From Methylibium sp. (GTDB lineage Bacteria; Pseudomonadota; Gammaproteobacteria; Burkholderiales; Burkholderiaceae_C), in assembly GCA_013824165.1 (NCBI GenBank), contig PNNH01000046.1, positions 1 through 64,000 of the forward strand: a stretch of DNA of 64,000 nucleotides, written 5' to 3'. A model generated the notes under the pieces. That model saw nothing but the letters and a program-made list of their open reading frames with translations. It was not told the DNA's origin and ran no database searches. Shown here piece by piece: positions 18,360 to 29,638 of this stretch. Position 1 is the stretch's first letter; each line of letters begins with the position of its first letter. A program made the translations under genes and the position numbers.

Positions 18360-18718
18360 CTCAGAGGCGGTCGGAGCAGCTCATCCGGAACTGGGTCCGG
18401 CATGGTGGGTGGCGTATGCCAGCCATAGCGGTCGCTGGTCTGGACCACATGCACCGGCGGCAGGCCCAGCATCGCCGCGCTGCCATGGCTATGGCCGTGG
18501 CAGGGGCCGCAGTCGCGGTCGACATCGGCGCTCAGGCTGCCTGCCTGGGTGACATCGGACTGGGGTTGGGCGTGCTCATGCGCATGTTCATGCACGTGGT
18601 AGCCGACGACACCCAGACCGCCCGCCGTGCTGTCGATCTCGCAGAAACCCGCGACCGCCGCCCAACTGAACTGGAGCGGCAGCACGAACATCAGCAGGAT
18701 CAGCACGAAGCGGCGCAT
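18347..18718 (-). CDS. CzcI-like small metal-resistance protein
   Basis: A 123-residue protein starting MRRFVLILLMFVLPLQFSW, a hydrophobic export or anchor segment very like that of CzcI proteins, which precede czcCBA in Cupriavidus. The mature part is rich in His (HVHEHAHEHA) and has CGPCHGHSHG, both plausible metal sites. CzcI is thought to modulate czc expression or periplasmic zinc. The downstream pump does not carry the classical CzcA motif, so the metal is uncertain. The ATG at 18718 is chosen over an upstream ATG because it directly starts the MRRF motif. Confidence 0.75.
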   Translation of the reverse strand: MRRFVLILLMFVLPLQFSWAAVAGFCEIDSTAGGLGVVGYHVHEHAHEHAQPQSDVTQAGSLSADVDRDCGPCHGHSHGSAAMLGLPPVHVVQTSDRYGWHTPPTMPDPVPDELLRPPLSPLA

Positions 18719-18745
18719 GGCGTGCATTCTAGGGGCCATGGCCAA

Positions 18746-18773
18746 GCCCCTCGACCCACCAGGGGCGAGGGGC
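18746..18773 (-). terminator. Hairpin between the atu-like operon and the metal operon
   Basis: GCCCCTCG at 18746-18753 pairs perfectly with CGAGGGGC at 18766-18773, an 8-bp GC-rich stem with a 12-nt loop, placed 9 nt after the OmpW stop on the minus strand. No strong T-run follows. Its position makes it the likely 3' end of the long catabolic operon. Confidence 0.5.
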
Positions 18774-18781
18774 GCCCAGGA

Positions 18782-19498
18782 TCAGAAGTTGTAGCCCATC
18801 GTCAGCGACAAGGTCGTGTTGCGCGTCTTCACATCCAGCCCGCTGAGTGCAGTACCCGGCGGCACGCCGAGCAAGGTGTAAGGCGCCTTGCTGGTGTCGG
18901 TGCTCAGCGTGATGGAGTTCTTCACGCGGGTGTGGCCCAAGGCGCCAACCACCGACCAGCGCTCATTGACCGCATAGGACAGCGCTGCATGCGCGACCAC
19001 ACCCCAGGCCTTGTCGGCCTTGGCCGTGGTGTTGGGTTGCACCGCCTGATCAATACTGACGCTGCGGATGGTCGAGAACAGCGGGCCGATGCCCAGCGTG
19101 GGCCGCCAGGTGGCCTTGCGGTCGGCGAAGTGATAGTTGAACAGCAGGCCGGGCGAGAACTGCTTCAGACTGCCGATGGTCTCGCCCGGCTTGAGCGTAC
19201 CGGCCCCGATGATGTCGTGCTTGGGCGGGATTCCCAGCACCAGCTGCGCGCCGAACCGGTCGTCCATGAAGCGCTGCTCATAGGTCACCAGCACGGTCGT
19301 GGCTTTGCCCAACGTGGCGTTGTAGCCGGGCCGGGCCAGGATCGAGCCCAGCGGGTTCAGGCCCTTGATGCCGTCCGAGCTGGCGCTGGGATCGATATGC
19401 ACCAGGCCGATACGGAGTTCCTGCGCCGAGGCGCCCATGGCGGCCAGCCCCAGAGTGGCAGCGGCCAGCAAGCGCGCCTTGTGTGCGAGTGTGGTCAT
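18782..19498 (-). CDS. OmpW-family outer-membrane protein
   Basis: A 238-residue protein with a signal peptide ending MGASAQE and the OmpW layout: QELRIGLVHIDPSASSDG near the N-terminus, an eight-strand barrel, and a C-terminal LSLTMGYNF ending in Phe, as needed for BAM assembly. OmpW forms a small hydrophobic channel and is often linked to uptake of hydrophobic compounds. It is the last gene of the catabolic operon, with its start overlapping the GMC oxidoreductase stop (ATGA), so a role in substrate entry is a reasonable inference. Confidence 0.87.
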   Translation of the reverse strand: MTTLAHKARLLAAATLGLAAMGASAQELRIGLVHIDPSASSDGIKGLNPLGSILARPGYNATLGKATTVLVTYEQRFMDDRFGAQLVLGIPPKHDIIGAGTLKPGETIGSLKQFSPGLLFNYHFADRKATWRPTLGIGPLFSTIRSVSIDQAVQPNTTAKADKAWGVVAHAALSYAVNERWSVVGALGHTRVKNSITLSTDTSKAPYTLLGVPPGTALSGLDVKTRNTTLSLTMGYNF

Positions 19499-21123
19499 GA
19501 TGTCTGTGTCTCCAAGTTTCTTGTCGTTGAGTTGTGAGCCGGTTCAGGAAACAGGCTCATGCAGCGCTCGGCCATCGCCGTGATGGTGAGGCTGGGGTTG
19601 ACGCCGACGTTCGCCGGCAGGATCGAGGCATCCATCACATAGAGCCCCGGGTAGCCGAAAACTTCTCCGGCTTCATTGACCACGCCCTGGTCGGCAGTGC
19701 CGGCCATTACGCAGCCGCCCAATACATGGGCCGTCGTGGCGGCGCCCAGCAGCGTTTCCGGCAGGGCATTGCCCGCCGTTCCGCCGCTCAGGCGCGCAAA
19801 GGTCTCAGTCAGCGTCTGCGCCTGCGGCAGGTAGGACGGCGCGCGCGTATGCCCCGCCGGCACCACGCTGGACAGGCGCCAGCCCAGCAGGCCGCGCTTC
19901 AGGCGCAGCGCCAGCTGGTTGTCCACCGCCTGCATCGTTAGCAGCACGGTCGAGCGTTCGGCCCAGCGGTGCCCGCTGCGCATGCTGGCCGTGGCCTCTC
20001 GCGGACGCAGAACGAAGGCGGCCAGGGTCTTGAGCGCACGCCGCAGCGGCCGTGGCTCGCTGACCAGCGGACCGCCCTGCCAGCGCAGCACGCGCATCGA
20101 GCGCGAGAAGCGGTTCTGCGTGATGTGGGTGTCCGACCCCAGCATGAAGTGGGTGGAGATGGTGGCGCCATCGCGCAGATCGATGTCGGGCTCGCGCGCG
20201 GTGACGGTGCTGATCACTTCGGAGTTGCTGCGCACCACCGCGCCCAGCCGCGGCGACAGTGCCTGCAGCGTGCGCCAGCGCTCGCGGCAGGCCAGCAGCA
20301 GCTCCAGCGTGCCCAGCACGCCGGCAGCGACGATGACGCGGCGCGCGCGGTAGTGCTCAAGCAGCGCGGCGTCGCGGGTGCTGCGCACGCGCAGCTCGTA
20401 GCCGCCTTCGCCGCTGTTCAAGGGCGTGATGCACTCGACCCGCCGCTCAGGCAGGATCTGCACGCCCAGCCGACGCGCCAGGTGCAGGTAGTTCTTGTCC
20501 AGCGAGTTCTTGGCGCCGACATGGCAGCCGCTGCAGCAATCGGCGCAGAAGGTGCAGGCCTGCCGCTCAGGGCCGGCGCCGCCGAAGAAGGGGTCGGCGA
20601 TGGCCTCGCCTGCCGCTTGCCCCGCCGTGCCGAACAGGATGGCTTGCGGCACCGGGCCAAAGCTCTGCAAGGCGCCCATCGCCGCAGCGGTGTCGCGCAG
20701 CCAGTGGTCCTGCTGGCTCTGGCGCGGGTTGACGGCGCGGCCCAGCATGCGCGCCGCCATGGCGTAATGCGGCGCCAGCTCGGCGCGCCAATCACGCGGC
20801 GGCAGCGCGGCCCAGGCCGGGTCGCGGTAGAAGCCTTCGCCAGGCTCCAGCAGCACCGCGGCAAACACCAGGCTGCCGCCGCCCACGCCAATGCCGCGCG
20901 CCACGCTGAGATGGCGCAGCAGCGTCTGGCTGAAATGGCCGCGCAGGCCCAGGCGCGGCGCCCACAGCAAGCGCTTGGGGTCTTCCGACGCGGCGCGCAT
21001 GTCCGCGGCCGAGACCTCGCGGCCCTGCTCCAGCACCAGCACGCGATGACCCTTTTCGGCCGCGCGCAGTGCGGCCACCGCGCCGCCAAAGCCGCTGCCG
21101 ATGATGATCAGATCCCAGTCCAT
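19495..21123 (-). CDS. GMC-family FAD-dependent alcohol oxidoreductase (cholesterol-oxidase-like)
   Basis: A 542-residue flavoprotein. The N-terminus has the FAD-binding motif IIIGSGFGGAVAALRAAEKG and the segment VARGIGVGGGSLVFA; the C-terminus has the GMC region TTAHVLGGCVMAGTADQGVV and ASILPANVGVNPSLTITAMAERC, where the Asn-Pro is typical of cholesterol-oxidase-type GMC enzymes. An unusual CTFCADCCSGCHVGAKNSLDKNY segment contains four Cys and could bind metal or simply follow the family, where a CxxCxxGC cluster is common. It likely oxidises a hydrophobic alcohol to the aldehyde or ketone that enters the pathway encoded upstream in the operon. Substrate cannot be read from sequence. Confidence 0.82.
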   Translation of the reverse strand: MDWDLIIIGSGFGGAVAALRAAEKGHRVLVLEQGREVSAADMRAASEDPKRLLWAPRLGLRGHFSQTLLRHLSVARGIGVGGGSLVFAAVLLEPGEGFYRDPAWAALPPRDWRAELAPHYAMAARMLGRAVNPRQSQQDHWLRDTAAAMGALQSFGPVPQAILFGTAGQAAGEAIADPFFGGAGPERQACTFCADCCSGCHVGAKNSLDKNYLHLARRLGVQILPERRVECITPLNSGEGGYELRVRSTRDAALLEHYRARRVIVAAGVLGTLELLLACRERWRTLQALSPRLGAVVRSNSEVISTVTAREPDIDLRDGATISTHFMLGSDTHITQNRFSRSMRVLRWQGGPLVSEPRPLRRALKTLAAFVLRPREATASMRSGHRWAERSTVLLTMQAVDNQLALRLKRGLLGWRLSSVVPAGHTRAPSYLPQAQTLTETFARLSGGTAGNALPETLLGAATTAHVLGGCVMAGTADQGVVNEAGEVFGYPGLYVMDASILPANVGVNPSLTITAMAERCMSLFPEPAHNSTTRNLETQTS

Positions 21124-21137
21124 GACGGGATCTGCGC

Positions 21138-22964
21138 TCAGTCGCCGGCGTAGAGCGATTCCACCAGCTCTCGGTGCGCCTCGATCACCGCCTTGCGCCG
21201 CAGTTTCATGGTCGGCGTCAGCTGCCCGGCGTCGATGCTGAAGTTGCCCGGGATCACCGCGAACTTGCGCACCGAGCCGACGCGCGCATGGCGGCTGTTG
21301 ACGGCGTCCACCTGGGCCTGCACGGCGGCCAGCAGCTTGGGGTGCTGCTCCAACCCCTCGCGCGGCAGACCTTCGCGCTCGGCAAATGCCTTCAGCTCGT
21401 CGGCCTTCAGCGTCAGCAGCGCGGCCAGGAAGTGCCGCCCCTCGCCCACCACCACCGCATGCTCGATCAGCGGCTGGCCCATCAGATCGCTCTCCAGATT
21501 GGCCGGCGAGATGTTCTTGCCGCCCGAGGTGATGATCAAGTCCTTCTTGCGGCCAGTGATGAACAGATAACCGTCGGCATCGATGCGGCCCAGGTCGCCG
21601 CTGTGCAGCCAGCCGCCCTGCAGCGCCTCGGCGGTGGCCGCCTCGTCGCCGGCATAGCCCTGGAACACGCCGGGGCTCTGCACCAGCACCTCGCCGTCAT
21701 CGGCGATGCGCAGCGCCAGGCCCGGGATGGCGCGACCCACCGAGCCGACGCGTGTGGCGCCCACCAGATTCAGCGTGCTGGGGCCGCAGACCTCGCTCTG
21801 GCCATAGAGCTCGCGCACCGGAAGATCCAGGCCGAAGAAGAACTTCAGGATCTCGGGCGAGATCGGCGCGGCGCTGGACAGCAGCAGCGTGGCCTGATCC
21901 AGCCCCAGCGCCTTGTGCACCTTGCCCAGCACCAGGCGGCGCGCCAGCGCCATCTGCAGGTTCAACAGCGCATCGGGCGTGCGGCCGGCCAGCGTCAGCT
22001 CATGCCAGCGGCGCGACACGCCCATGGCCCAGCGCGCCAGAGCGCCCTTGATGCCGGTGGCGGCGCCGATCTTCTCGGAGAGCGCGGCGTGCATCTTCTC
22101 CCACAGCCGCGGCACACCGAAGTACACGGTCGGATGCACCTCCTTCATGTGGTCCAGCAGCTGCTCGATGGCGCGCGCAAAGTAGATCGCATTGCCGGCG
22201 CGCGCCGGCGCGTGAATGGCGCCCACCTTCTCGGCCACGTGGGCCATCGGCAGGTAGGAAATCAGGCGGCCGCTCTCGTCGATGCCGTAGATGCTGTTGA
22301 GCGACTGCGCCGTCCAGGCCAGATTGCCGTGGCTGAGCATCACTGCCTTCGGATGTCCGGTGGTGCCGCTGGTGTAGATCAGCGAGCCCAGATCCGTCAG
22401 CTTGATCGCTGCCATGCGGCGGTCCACCTCGGCCTGCAGGCTCACCGCATCCGGCCCGTCGCCCAGGGCCAGGAAGTCGTTCCAGCACAAGGTGTTCGGC
22501 AAGGTCGCGCTACCCATGCTGACGACCGCCTTCAGATGCGGCAAGGCCGCACCGCGGCCCTCGATTTTGGCCAGCTGAGCAGCGTCCTCCAGCAACAACA
22601 GCGGCGCCTTGCAGTGGTTGAGGATGTACTCCACCTCGGCCGGCGCGCTGGTCCAGTAGATGCCGGCGCTGGTGGCGCCGACCATCATCGCCGCATGGTC
22701 CATCACCAGCCACTCGGGCCGGTTGAAGCCAAGGATGCAGATGCTCTGATGCGGCTGCACGCCCAGTGACACCAGCGCGCGCGCGGCCTTGCGCACTTGC
22801 TGCAGCAGCGTCGCCCAGCTGGTGGGCTCCCAAGTCTGCTCGCCGCGCACAAAGTAGGCGGGCTGCTGCGGTATGCGGGCAGCGGTCGCCAGCAGGCAAT
22901 GGGGGGTAGGCAGCCGGCTCGCATCGCCTTGGCGGCTGCGGGCGTGCACGTTCGCTTCGCTCAT
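21138..22964 (-). CDS. Long-chain/isoprenoid acyl-CoA ligase (AMP-forming), AtuH-like position
   Basis: A 608-residue adenylate-forming enzyme with the AMP motif YTSGTTGHPKAVMLSHG, the ELYGQSE loop and the C-terminal hinge SGDLGRIDADGYLFITGRKK followed by DLIITSGGKNISP with the catalytic Lys. It activates a carboxylic acid to its CoA ester using ATP. Length and motifs fit the long-chain (FAA1-like) branch. In the Pseudomonas atu cluster the final gene, atuH, is also an acyl-CoA ligase; the position here fits that. An AGGAGACAACG ribosome-binding site precedes the ATG. The next gene lies only 14 nt away. Confidence 0.88.
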   Translation of the reverse strand: MSEANVHARSRQGDASRLPTPHCLLATAARIPQQPAYFVRGEQTWEPTSWATLLQQVRKAARALVSLGVQPHQSICILGFNRPEWLVMDHAAMMVGATSAGIYWTSAPAEVEYILNHCKAPLLLLEDAAQLAKIEGRGAALPHLKAVVSMGSATLPNTLCWNDFLALGDGPDAVSLQAEVDRRMAAIKLTDLGSLIYTSGTTGHPKAVMLSHGNLAWTAQSLNSIYGIDESGRLISYLPMAHVAEKVGAIHAPARAGNAIYFARAIEQLLDHMKEVHPTVYFGVPRLWEKMHAALSEKIGAATGIKGALARWAMGVSRRWHELTLAGRTPDALLNLQMALARRLVLGKVHKALGLDQATLLLSSAAPISPEILKFFFGLDLPVRELYGQSEVCGPSTLNLVGATRVGSVGRAIPGLALRIADDGEVLVQSPGVFQGYAGDEAATAEALQGGWLHSGDLGRIDADGYLFITGRKKDLIITSGGKNISPANLESDLMGQPLIEHAVVVGEGRHFLAALLTLKADELKAFAEREGLPREGLEQHPKLLAAVQAQVDAVNSRHARVGSVRKFAVIPGNFSIDAGQLTPTMKLRRKAVIEAHRELVESLYAGD

Positions 22965-23087
22965 CGTTGTCTCCTCATGAGCGCATTTCTTGGTGTTGCG
23001 CTCTATGGCTGGGGTGAATCTGGGTACTGCTACTTCATCAACTACTCGTCTCCAGAGGGATCGATATCCGTGCCTGGGTGCGCGGCG

Positions 23088-23965
23088 TCAGTGCGCCGCC
23101 AGGCCCAGCAGCACGCGCGCCTCGTCCGGGCTGGCCACGGCCCGGCCGGCCTTGGCGGCGCATTGCGCCAGCGCCTCGATCAGCGGGCCGTTGCCGCTGG
23201 CGCGCGAGCCGTCGGGAAGGTAGAAGGTGTCTTCCAGGCCGGTGCGCAGCATGCCGCCCAGCTCGGCGGTCTTCTGGTGCACCGGCCAGATCTCCTGGCG
23301 GCCGATCAGCGTGGTCTGCCACACCGCGTCCTCGCACAGATAGCGCGGCAGCAGGGCCAGCAGATCGGCGTCGCAAGGCATGCCTGAAGCCACGCCCATC
23401 ACGAAGTTGTATTCCGGGCGACCCATGCTCTTCTTGAACATGCCGTTCCTCACGAACATGCCCACTGCGCGCACGATGCCCACATCGAAGCACTCGAACT
23501 CCGGGTGCACGCCGCAGGCTTCCATCACGTCGAGGAATTGCTGCACCTTGGCCACCGGGTTGTCGAACACCATAGGCGGCCAGGCCCAGGAGCCGTCTTC
23601 CTTGAGCTTCAGATAGTTCAGGCTGCCGGCATTGCAGGCGGCAATCTCGGGCCTGACGCGGCGGATGCAGGCCTCGGGGCCGCTGATGTCCTTGCCGATC
23701 ACGCCGGTGGTCAGGTTGATGATCACGCCCGGGCAGGCCTCGCGGATCGCGCCGACGACGGACTCAGCCACGTCCGGGTCCCAGCTGGGTAGATGGCCCA
23801 GGCCCTCGTCTTGCATGCGCAGATGCACATGCATCACCGAAGCGCCGGCGTTGAACGCATCGCGCGCTGCCTCGGCCATCTGTGCCGGCGTCACCGGCAC
23901 CGGATGCTGCTTGGGATTGGTCAACACGCCGGTCAGCGCGCAGGTGAGGATGGCTTTGTCAGCAC

Positions 23966-23969
<4 letters not shown>
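23088..23969 (-). CDS. Beta-keto acid cleavage enzyme (BKACE, DUF849)
   Basis: A 293-residue TIM-barrel protein of the BKACE family. It shows the zinc-binding HVHLR motif at the end of a strand (ASVMHVHLR), NLTTGVIGKD, ECFDVGIVRAV and the late GNGPLIEAL region. Known members (for example Kce) condense a beta-keto acid with acetyl-CoA and cleave it to acetoacetate and a new CoA ester. Here it is inserted between the carboxylase alpha gene, whose stop it overlaps as ATGA, and the CoA ligase. The atu cluster of Pseudomonas has no BKACE, so this is a lineage-specific addition, perhaps taking over a lyase step. Confidence 0.88.
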
Positions 23970-25951
<1,982 letters not shown>

Positions 25952-25967
25952 CTGTACGGTCCTCAAC

Positions 25968-26795
25968 TCATTGCGGTGCCGCCCAACGCGGCGCACGCTT
26001 CTCGACAAAGGCCGCGATGCCTTCCATTCCCTCTTCGCCCAGCGCCGCCTTGGCGAAGACCTGGGCCGCATCGGCCACCAGGCCTTGCGCCGGCTCATGC
26101 AGCGCGCGCGCCATCAGCGCCTTGGTCGCCCCCACGGCCTGCGGCGCGCACTGGCGCACCTGGGCTAGTGCGGCCGCCAGCGCGGCGTCCAGCGCGGCGT
26201 CCTCGTGCAGCTCGTGCACCAGGCCCAGGCGCAGCGCCTGATCACCGTCGAGCCGGCCACCGCTAACCGCTAGGCGGCGCGCCTGTGAATAGCCCAGGCG
26301 CTGCACCAGGAAAGGCGCGATCTGCGCCGGCACCACGCCCAGCGAGGTCTCCGGAAGGCGGAAGCTCACCGAGCGGCCGGCCAGCGCGATGTCGGCCACG
26401 CAGGCCAGGCCGAAGCCACCACCCATCACCGTGCCTTCCAGCACCGCAACAGTGGCCAGCGGCGTGCGGTCGAAAGCCACGCACAGCTCGCCGAAGGCGG
26501 CGTTGAGCTGCTCCAGCACGGCCGGGCCTTCGTCGGCCAAGCGCATGCGCGCCATCGCCATGTCCTTCAGATCGCCGCCCGAGCAGAAATGCCCACCATT
26601 GCCGCGCAGCACAACGGCGCGCATGCCCGGCTGCGCTTCAGCCCAGGCCAGCGCCTCGCGCAGCTCGCCCACCATCGCGAGCGACAGCGCATTGCGCGAC
26701 TCCGGCCGGTTGAGCCGGACCTCCAGCACGCCGGCGCTCGGCAGCGAAAGCGCCAGCGCCTGCGGGCGCGGCAGTTCTAGCGTTGCAGCGCTCAT
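25968..26795 (-). CDS. atuE: Enoyl-CoA hydratase family protein (AtuE/LiuC-like)
   Basis: A 275-residue crotonase-fold enzyme with the oxyanion-hole segment GHFCSGGDLKDMA, GTVMGGGFGLACVADIA and the LPETSLGVVPAQIAPFLVQR region, typical of isohexenylglutaconyl-CoA/methylglutaconyl-CoA hydratases. In the atu pathway AtuE hydrates the carboxylated product before lyase cleavage. The order dehydrogenase, hydratase, carboxylase alpha is exactly that of atuD-atuE-atuF. The ATG at 26795 lies 2 nt after the preceding stop; a TTG two codons earlier overlaps that stop and would add two residues. Confidence 0.82.
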   Translation of the reverse strand: MSAATLELPRPQALALSLPSAGVLEVRLNRPESRNALSLAMVGELREALAWAEAQPGMRAVVLRGNGGHFCSGGDLKDMAMARMRLADEGPAVLEQLNAAFGELCVAFDRTPLATVAVLEGTVMGGGFGLACVADIALAGRSVSFRLPETSLGVVPAQIAPFLVQRLGYSQARRLAVSGGRLDGDQALRLGLVHELHEDAALDAALAAALAQVRQCAPQAVGATKALMARALHEPAQGLVADAAQVFAKAALGEEGMEGIAAFVEKRAPRWAAPQ

Positions 26796-26797
26796 AC

Positions 26798-27949
26798 TCA
26801 ACCCGCCTTGGGCAAAGTGCCTTCGAGTTTGCAGATGATGCTCAGCATCACCTCGTCCGCCCCGCCACCGATCGACACCAGGCGGCCATCACGGTAGGCC
26901 TGGCTGACAGGGTTGTCCCAGGTGAAGCCCATGCCGCCCCAGTACTGCAGGCAGGCGTCCGCCACCTCGCGGATCAGGCGGCCGCTCTTGAGCTTCGCCA
27001 TCGAAGCGAGCTTGGCCGCATCCTGGCCGCCGACATACATATCCACCGCACGGTAGGTCAGCGAGCGCAGCAGCTCGACTTCAGTCCGCAGCTCGGCCAG
27101 GCGGTAGTGCACCACCTGGTTGTCCAGCAGCGACTTGCCGAAAGCCTGGCGCTGGCGGGTGTAGTCGATGGTCTGGTCGATCAGTTGGTCCAGATTCTTC
27201 AGGCAGGAGGCCGCGCCCCACAGGCGCTCTTCCTGGAACTGCATCATCTGGAACATGAAGCCCATGCCTTCCTGGCCGATCAGGTTGCGCTGGGGCACGC
27301 GCACGTTGTCGAAGAAGAGCTGGGCGGTGTCGGACGAGTCCATGCCGATCTTGTGGATCTTCTGCCGCGTGATACCGGGCAGGTTCATCGGCACGATGAT
27401 CAGGCTCTTGTTCTTGTGCACCGGGCCCTCGCTGGTATTGGCCAGCAGGCAACACCAGTCGGCCTGCATGCCGTTGGTGATCCACATCTTGGTGCCGTTG
27501 ATGAGGTAGTCGCCGCCGTCCTTCTTGGCCGTGGTCTTCAGTGCCGCCACATCGGAGCCGCCGCCGGGCTCGGAAACGCCGATGCAGCCGACGAAGTCGC
27601 CGCTGATCGAGGGTGCCAGGAACTCGCGCTTCAGTTCATCGCTGCCGAAGCGCGCCAGCGCCGGCGTGCACATATCGGTCTGCACGCCGATGGCCATCGG
27701 CACACCGGCCACGCGGCAGGTGCCCAGAGCCTCTGCCATCATCATCGAGTAGCTGAAGTCCAGGCCGCTGCCGCCATATTCCTCGGGGTACTTCAGGCCC
27801 AAGAGGCCCAGGTCGCCGAGCTTCTTGAAGACCTCGTGCGCGGGGAATATCTCCTGTTTCTCCCACTCGGCCACATAGGGGTTGAGCTCCTTCTCGACGA
27901 AGCGGGCGACGGTGTCGTAGAGCGCGTGGTGTTCCTGCGTGAATTTCAT
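26798..27949 (-). CDS. atuD: Acyl-CoA dehydrogenase (AtuD-like citronellyl-CoA dehydrogenase)
   Basis: A 383-residue FAD enzyme. The GVSEPGGGSDVAALKTTAKK motif binds FAD, the catalytic base is probably Glu241 in QEERLW, the position used by isovaleryl/long-chain enzymes, and the C-terminal signature reads IGGGADEVML instead of YEGT. The latter feature is shared with AtuD/LiuA-type dehydrogenases. It would introduce the alpha-beta double bond into a branched acyl-CoA such as citronellyl-CoA before carboxylation. Genomic position between the carboxylase beta and hydratase genes supports the atu assignment. Confidence 0.85.
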   Translation of the reverse strand: MKFTQEHHALYDTVARFVEKELNPYVAEWEKQEIFPAHEVFKKLGDLGLLGLKYPEEYGGSGLDFSYSMMMAEALGTCRVAGVPMAIGVQTDMCTPALARFGSDELKREFLAPSISGDFVGCIGVSEPGGGSDVAALKTTAKKDGGDYLINGTKMWITNGMQADWCCLLANTSEGPVHKNKSLIIVPMNLPGITRQKIHKIGMDSSDTAQLFFDNVRVPQRNLIGQEGMGFMFQMMQFQEERLWGAASCLKNLDQLIDQTIDYTRQRQAFGKSLLDNQVVHYRLAELRTEVELLRSLTYRAVDMYVGGQDAAKLASMAKLKSGRLIREVADACLQYWGGMGFTWDNPVSQAYRDGRLVSIGGGADEVMLSIICKLEGTLPKAG

Positions 27950-28027
27950 TGTGTTGTCTCCTCGAGGCGGCCGCGCTGGACGGCGCTACCCTGGTTTTGA
28001 TGGATCGGTGTCTTTGAAAAAACGGAA

Positions 28028-29638
28028 TCAGAGGCGGGCTACGCCGAAGGCATTCGGTCGCAGCTCGCGCGTCGCGCTCTCTGCTGCCAAGGCCAGGCAC
28101 AGCGCCAGCACCTGGCGGGTGTCGCGCGGGTCGATCACGCCGTCGTCCCACAAGCGCGCGGTGCCGAAAAGCACGCTGGATTCACGGTCAATACGCTGGC
28201 GCAGCTGATCGCTCATGCCGCTGAGCGCCTCGTCATTGACGGGCATACCCATGCGTTCCAGCTTGGCGCGGTTGATGATGTCCATCACCTTGGCCGCCTG
28301 GGCGCCGCCCATCACCGCGGTGCGCGCGCTGGGCCAGCTGAAGATGAAACGCGGGTCGAAGCCACGGCCGCACATGCCGTAGTTGCCGGCGCCGAACGAT
28401 CCGCCAAGCACGACGGTGAACTTGGGCACGCGCACATTGGCCACCGCCTGGATCATCTTGGAGCCATGCTTGATGGCCCCGCCACGCTCGGCCTCGCGGC
28501 CAACCATATAGCCAGTGGTGTTCTGCAGAAACACCAGCGGCACGCCGGCCTGGTCGCACAACTGCATGAACTGCGCGGCCTTGGTCGAGCCCTGCGGCTG
28601 GATCGGGCCGTTGTTGCCGATCAGGCCGACCGCGTGGCCATCGATGCGGGCATGACCGCAGACAGTCTCGGGTGCGTAGGCGGCCTTGAACTCCAGAAAC
28701 TCCGAGCCATCGACCAGGCGGGCGATCACCTCGCGCACGTCATAGGGCTCACGCTCATCGGCAGGCACCACGCCCAGCAATTCCTCGGCGGCGAACAGCG
28801 GCTGCACGGGCGCGGCGCGCTCGGGCACCTGGTCCCAGGGCAGCAGCTGCATCAGCTCACGCGTGGTGGCCAGCGCGTGCGCGTCGTCGTCGCAGACGTA
28901 TTCGCCCAGGCCGGTGACGCGCGCATGGGTGTCCACGCCGCCCAGCTCGTCGTCGGTGACGTCCTCGCCGATGGCGGCCTTCACCAGCGGCGGGCCGGCC
29001 AGATAGATGCTGGAGCGGTCCTTGACCAGCAGCACATAGTCCGACAAGCCCGGCAGATACGCGCCGCCCGCGGTGGACGAGCCATGGACCACCGCGATCT
29101 GCGGAATGCCCATGGCCGAGAGCCGCGCCTGGTTGGCGAAGCTGCGACCGCCTTCGACGAACATCTCGCTCTGGTACATCAGGTTGGCGCCGCCGCTCTC
29201 CACCAAGTAGATCAGCGGCAGGCGGTTTTCCATCGCGATCTGGTGCGCGCGCAGGGCCTTCTTCAGGCCCATGGGCGCGATGGTCCCGCCCTTGATCGCG
29301 CTGTCGTTGGCCGAGATCAGCACGCGCTTGCCCGCCACCTGGCCGATGCCGATGATGGAACCGCCGCCCAGCACAGCCTTCTTGCCGTCGTCGTCGTGCA
29401 TGCCCAGGCCGGCCAGCGTGGACAGCTCCAGGAAGCTGGTGCCGCGGTCGATCAGGCGGGCGACGCGCTCGCGCGGCAGCAGCTGGCCGCGACCCTCAAA
29501 CTTCTCGCGCTTGGACTCGGATTCGGCCACCACCTTGGCCTCCAGCGCGCGCACCTCGTCGAGCTTGGCCCGCATCGCTGCCGTGTTGGCGGCGAAGGCG
29601 GGCGAGCGCGGGTTCAGGCGGGATGTCAGACGGCTCAC
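28028..29638 (-). CDS. atuC: Acyl-CoA carboxylase beta (carboxyltransferase) subunit, geranyl-CoA type (AtuC-like)
   Basis: A 536-residue carboxyltransferase with acyl-CoA pocket text YLVESGGANLMYQSEMFVEG and VVHGSSTAGGAYLPGLSDYV. In methylcrotonyl-CoA carboxylases the corresponding stretch has [20 protein letters not shown]; here a shorter VEGGRSFANQ is present, as in AtuC, which favours a larger isoprenoid substrate. The GTG start at 29638 overlaps the SDR stop as GTGA, with GGAGG 7 nt upstream. Codons 5' of it in the same frame are not conserved. Partner of the biotinylated subunit at 23966-25951. Confidence 0.88.
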   Translation of the reverse strand: MSRLTSRLNPRSPAFAANTAAMRAKLDEVRALEAKVVAESESKREKFEGRGQLLPRERVARLIDRGTSFLELSTLAGLGMHDDDGKKAVLGGGSIIGIGQVAGKRVLISANDSAIKGGTIAPMGLKKALRAHQIAMENRLPLIYLVESGGANLMYQSEMFVEGGRSFANQARLSAMGIPQIAVVHGSSTAGGAYLPGLSDYVLLVKDRSSIYLAGPPLVKAAIGEDVTDDELGGVDTHARVTGLGEYVCDDDAHALATTRELMQLLPWDQVPERAAPVQPLFAAEELLGVVPADEREPYDVREVIARLVDGSEFLEFKAAYAPETVCGHARIDGHAVGLIGNNGPIQPQGSTKAAQFMQLCDQAGVPLVFLQNTTGYMVGREAERGGAIKHGSKMIQAVANVRVPKFTVVLGGSFGAGNYGMCGRGFDPRFIFSWPSARTAVMGGAQAAKVMDIINRAKLERMGMPVNDEALSGMSDQLRQRIDRESSVLFGTARLWDDGVIDPRDTRQVLALCLALAAESATRELRPNAFGVARL

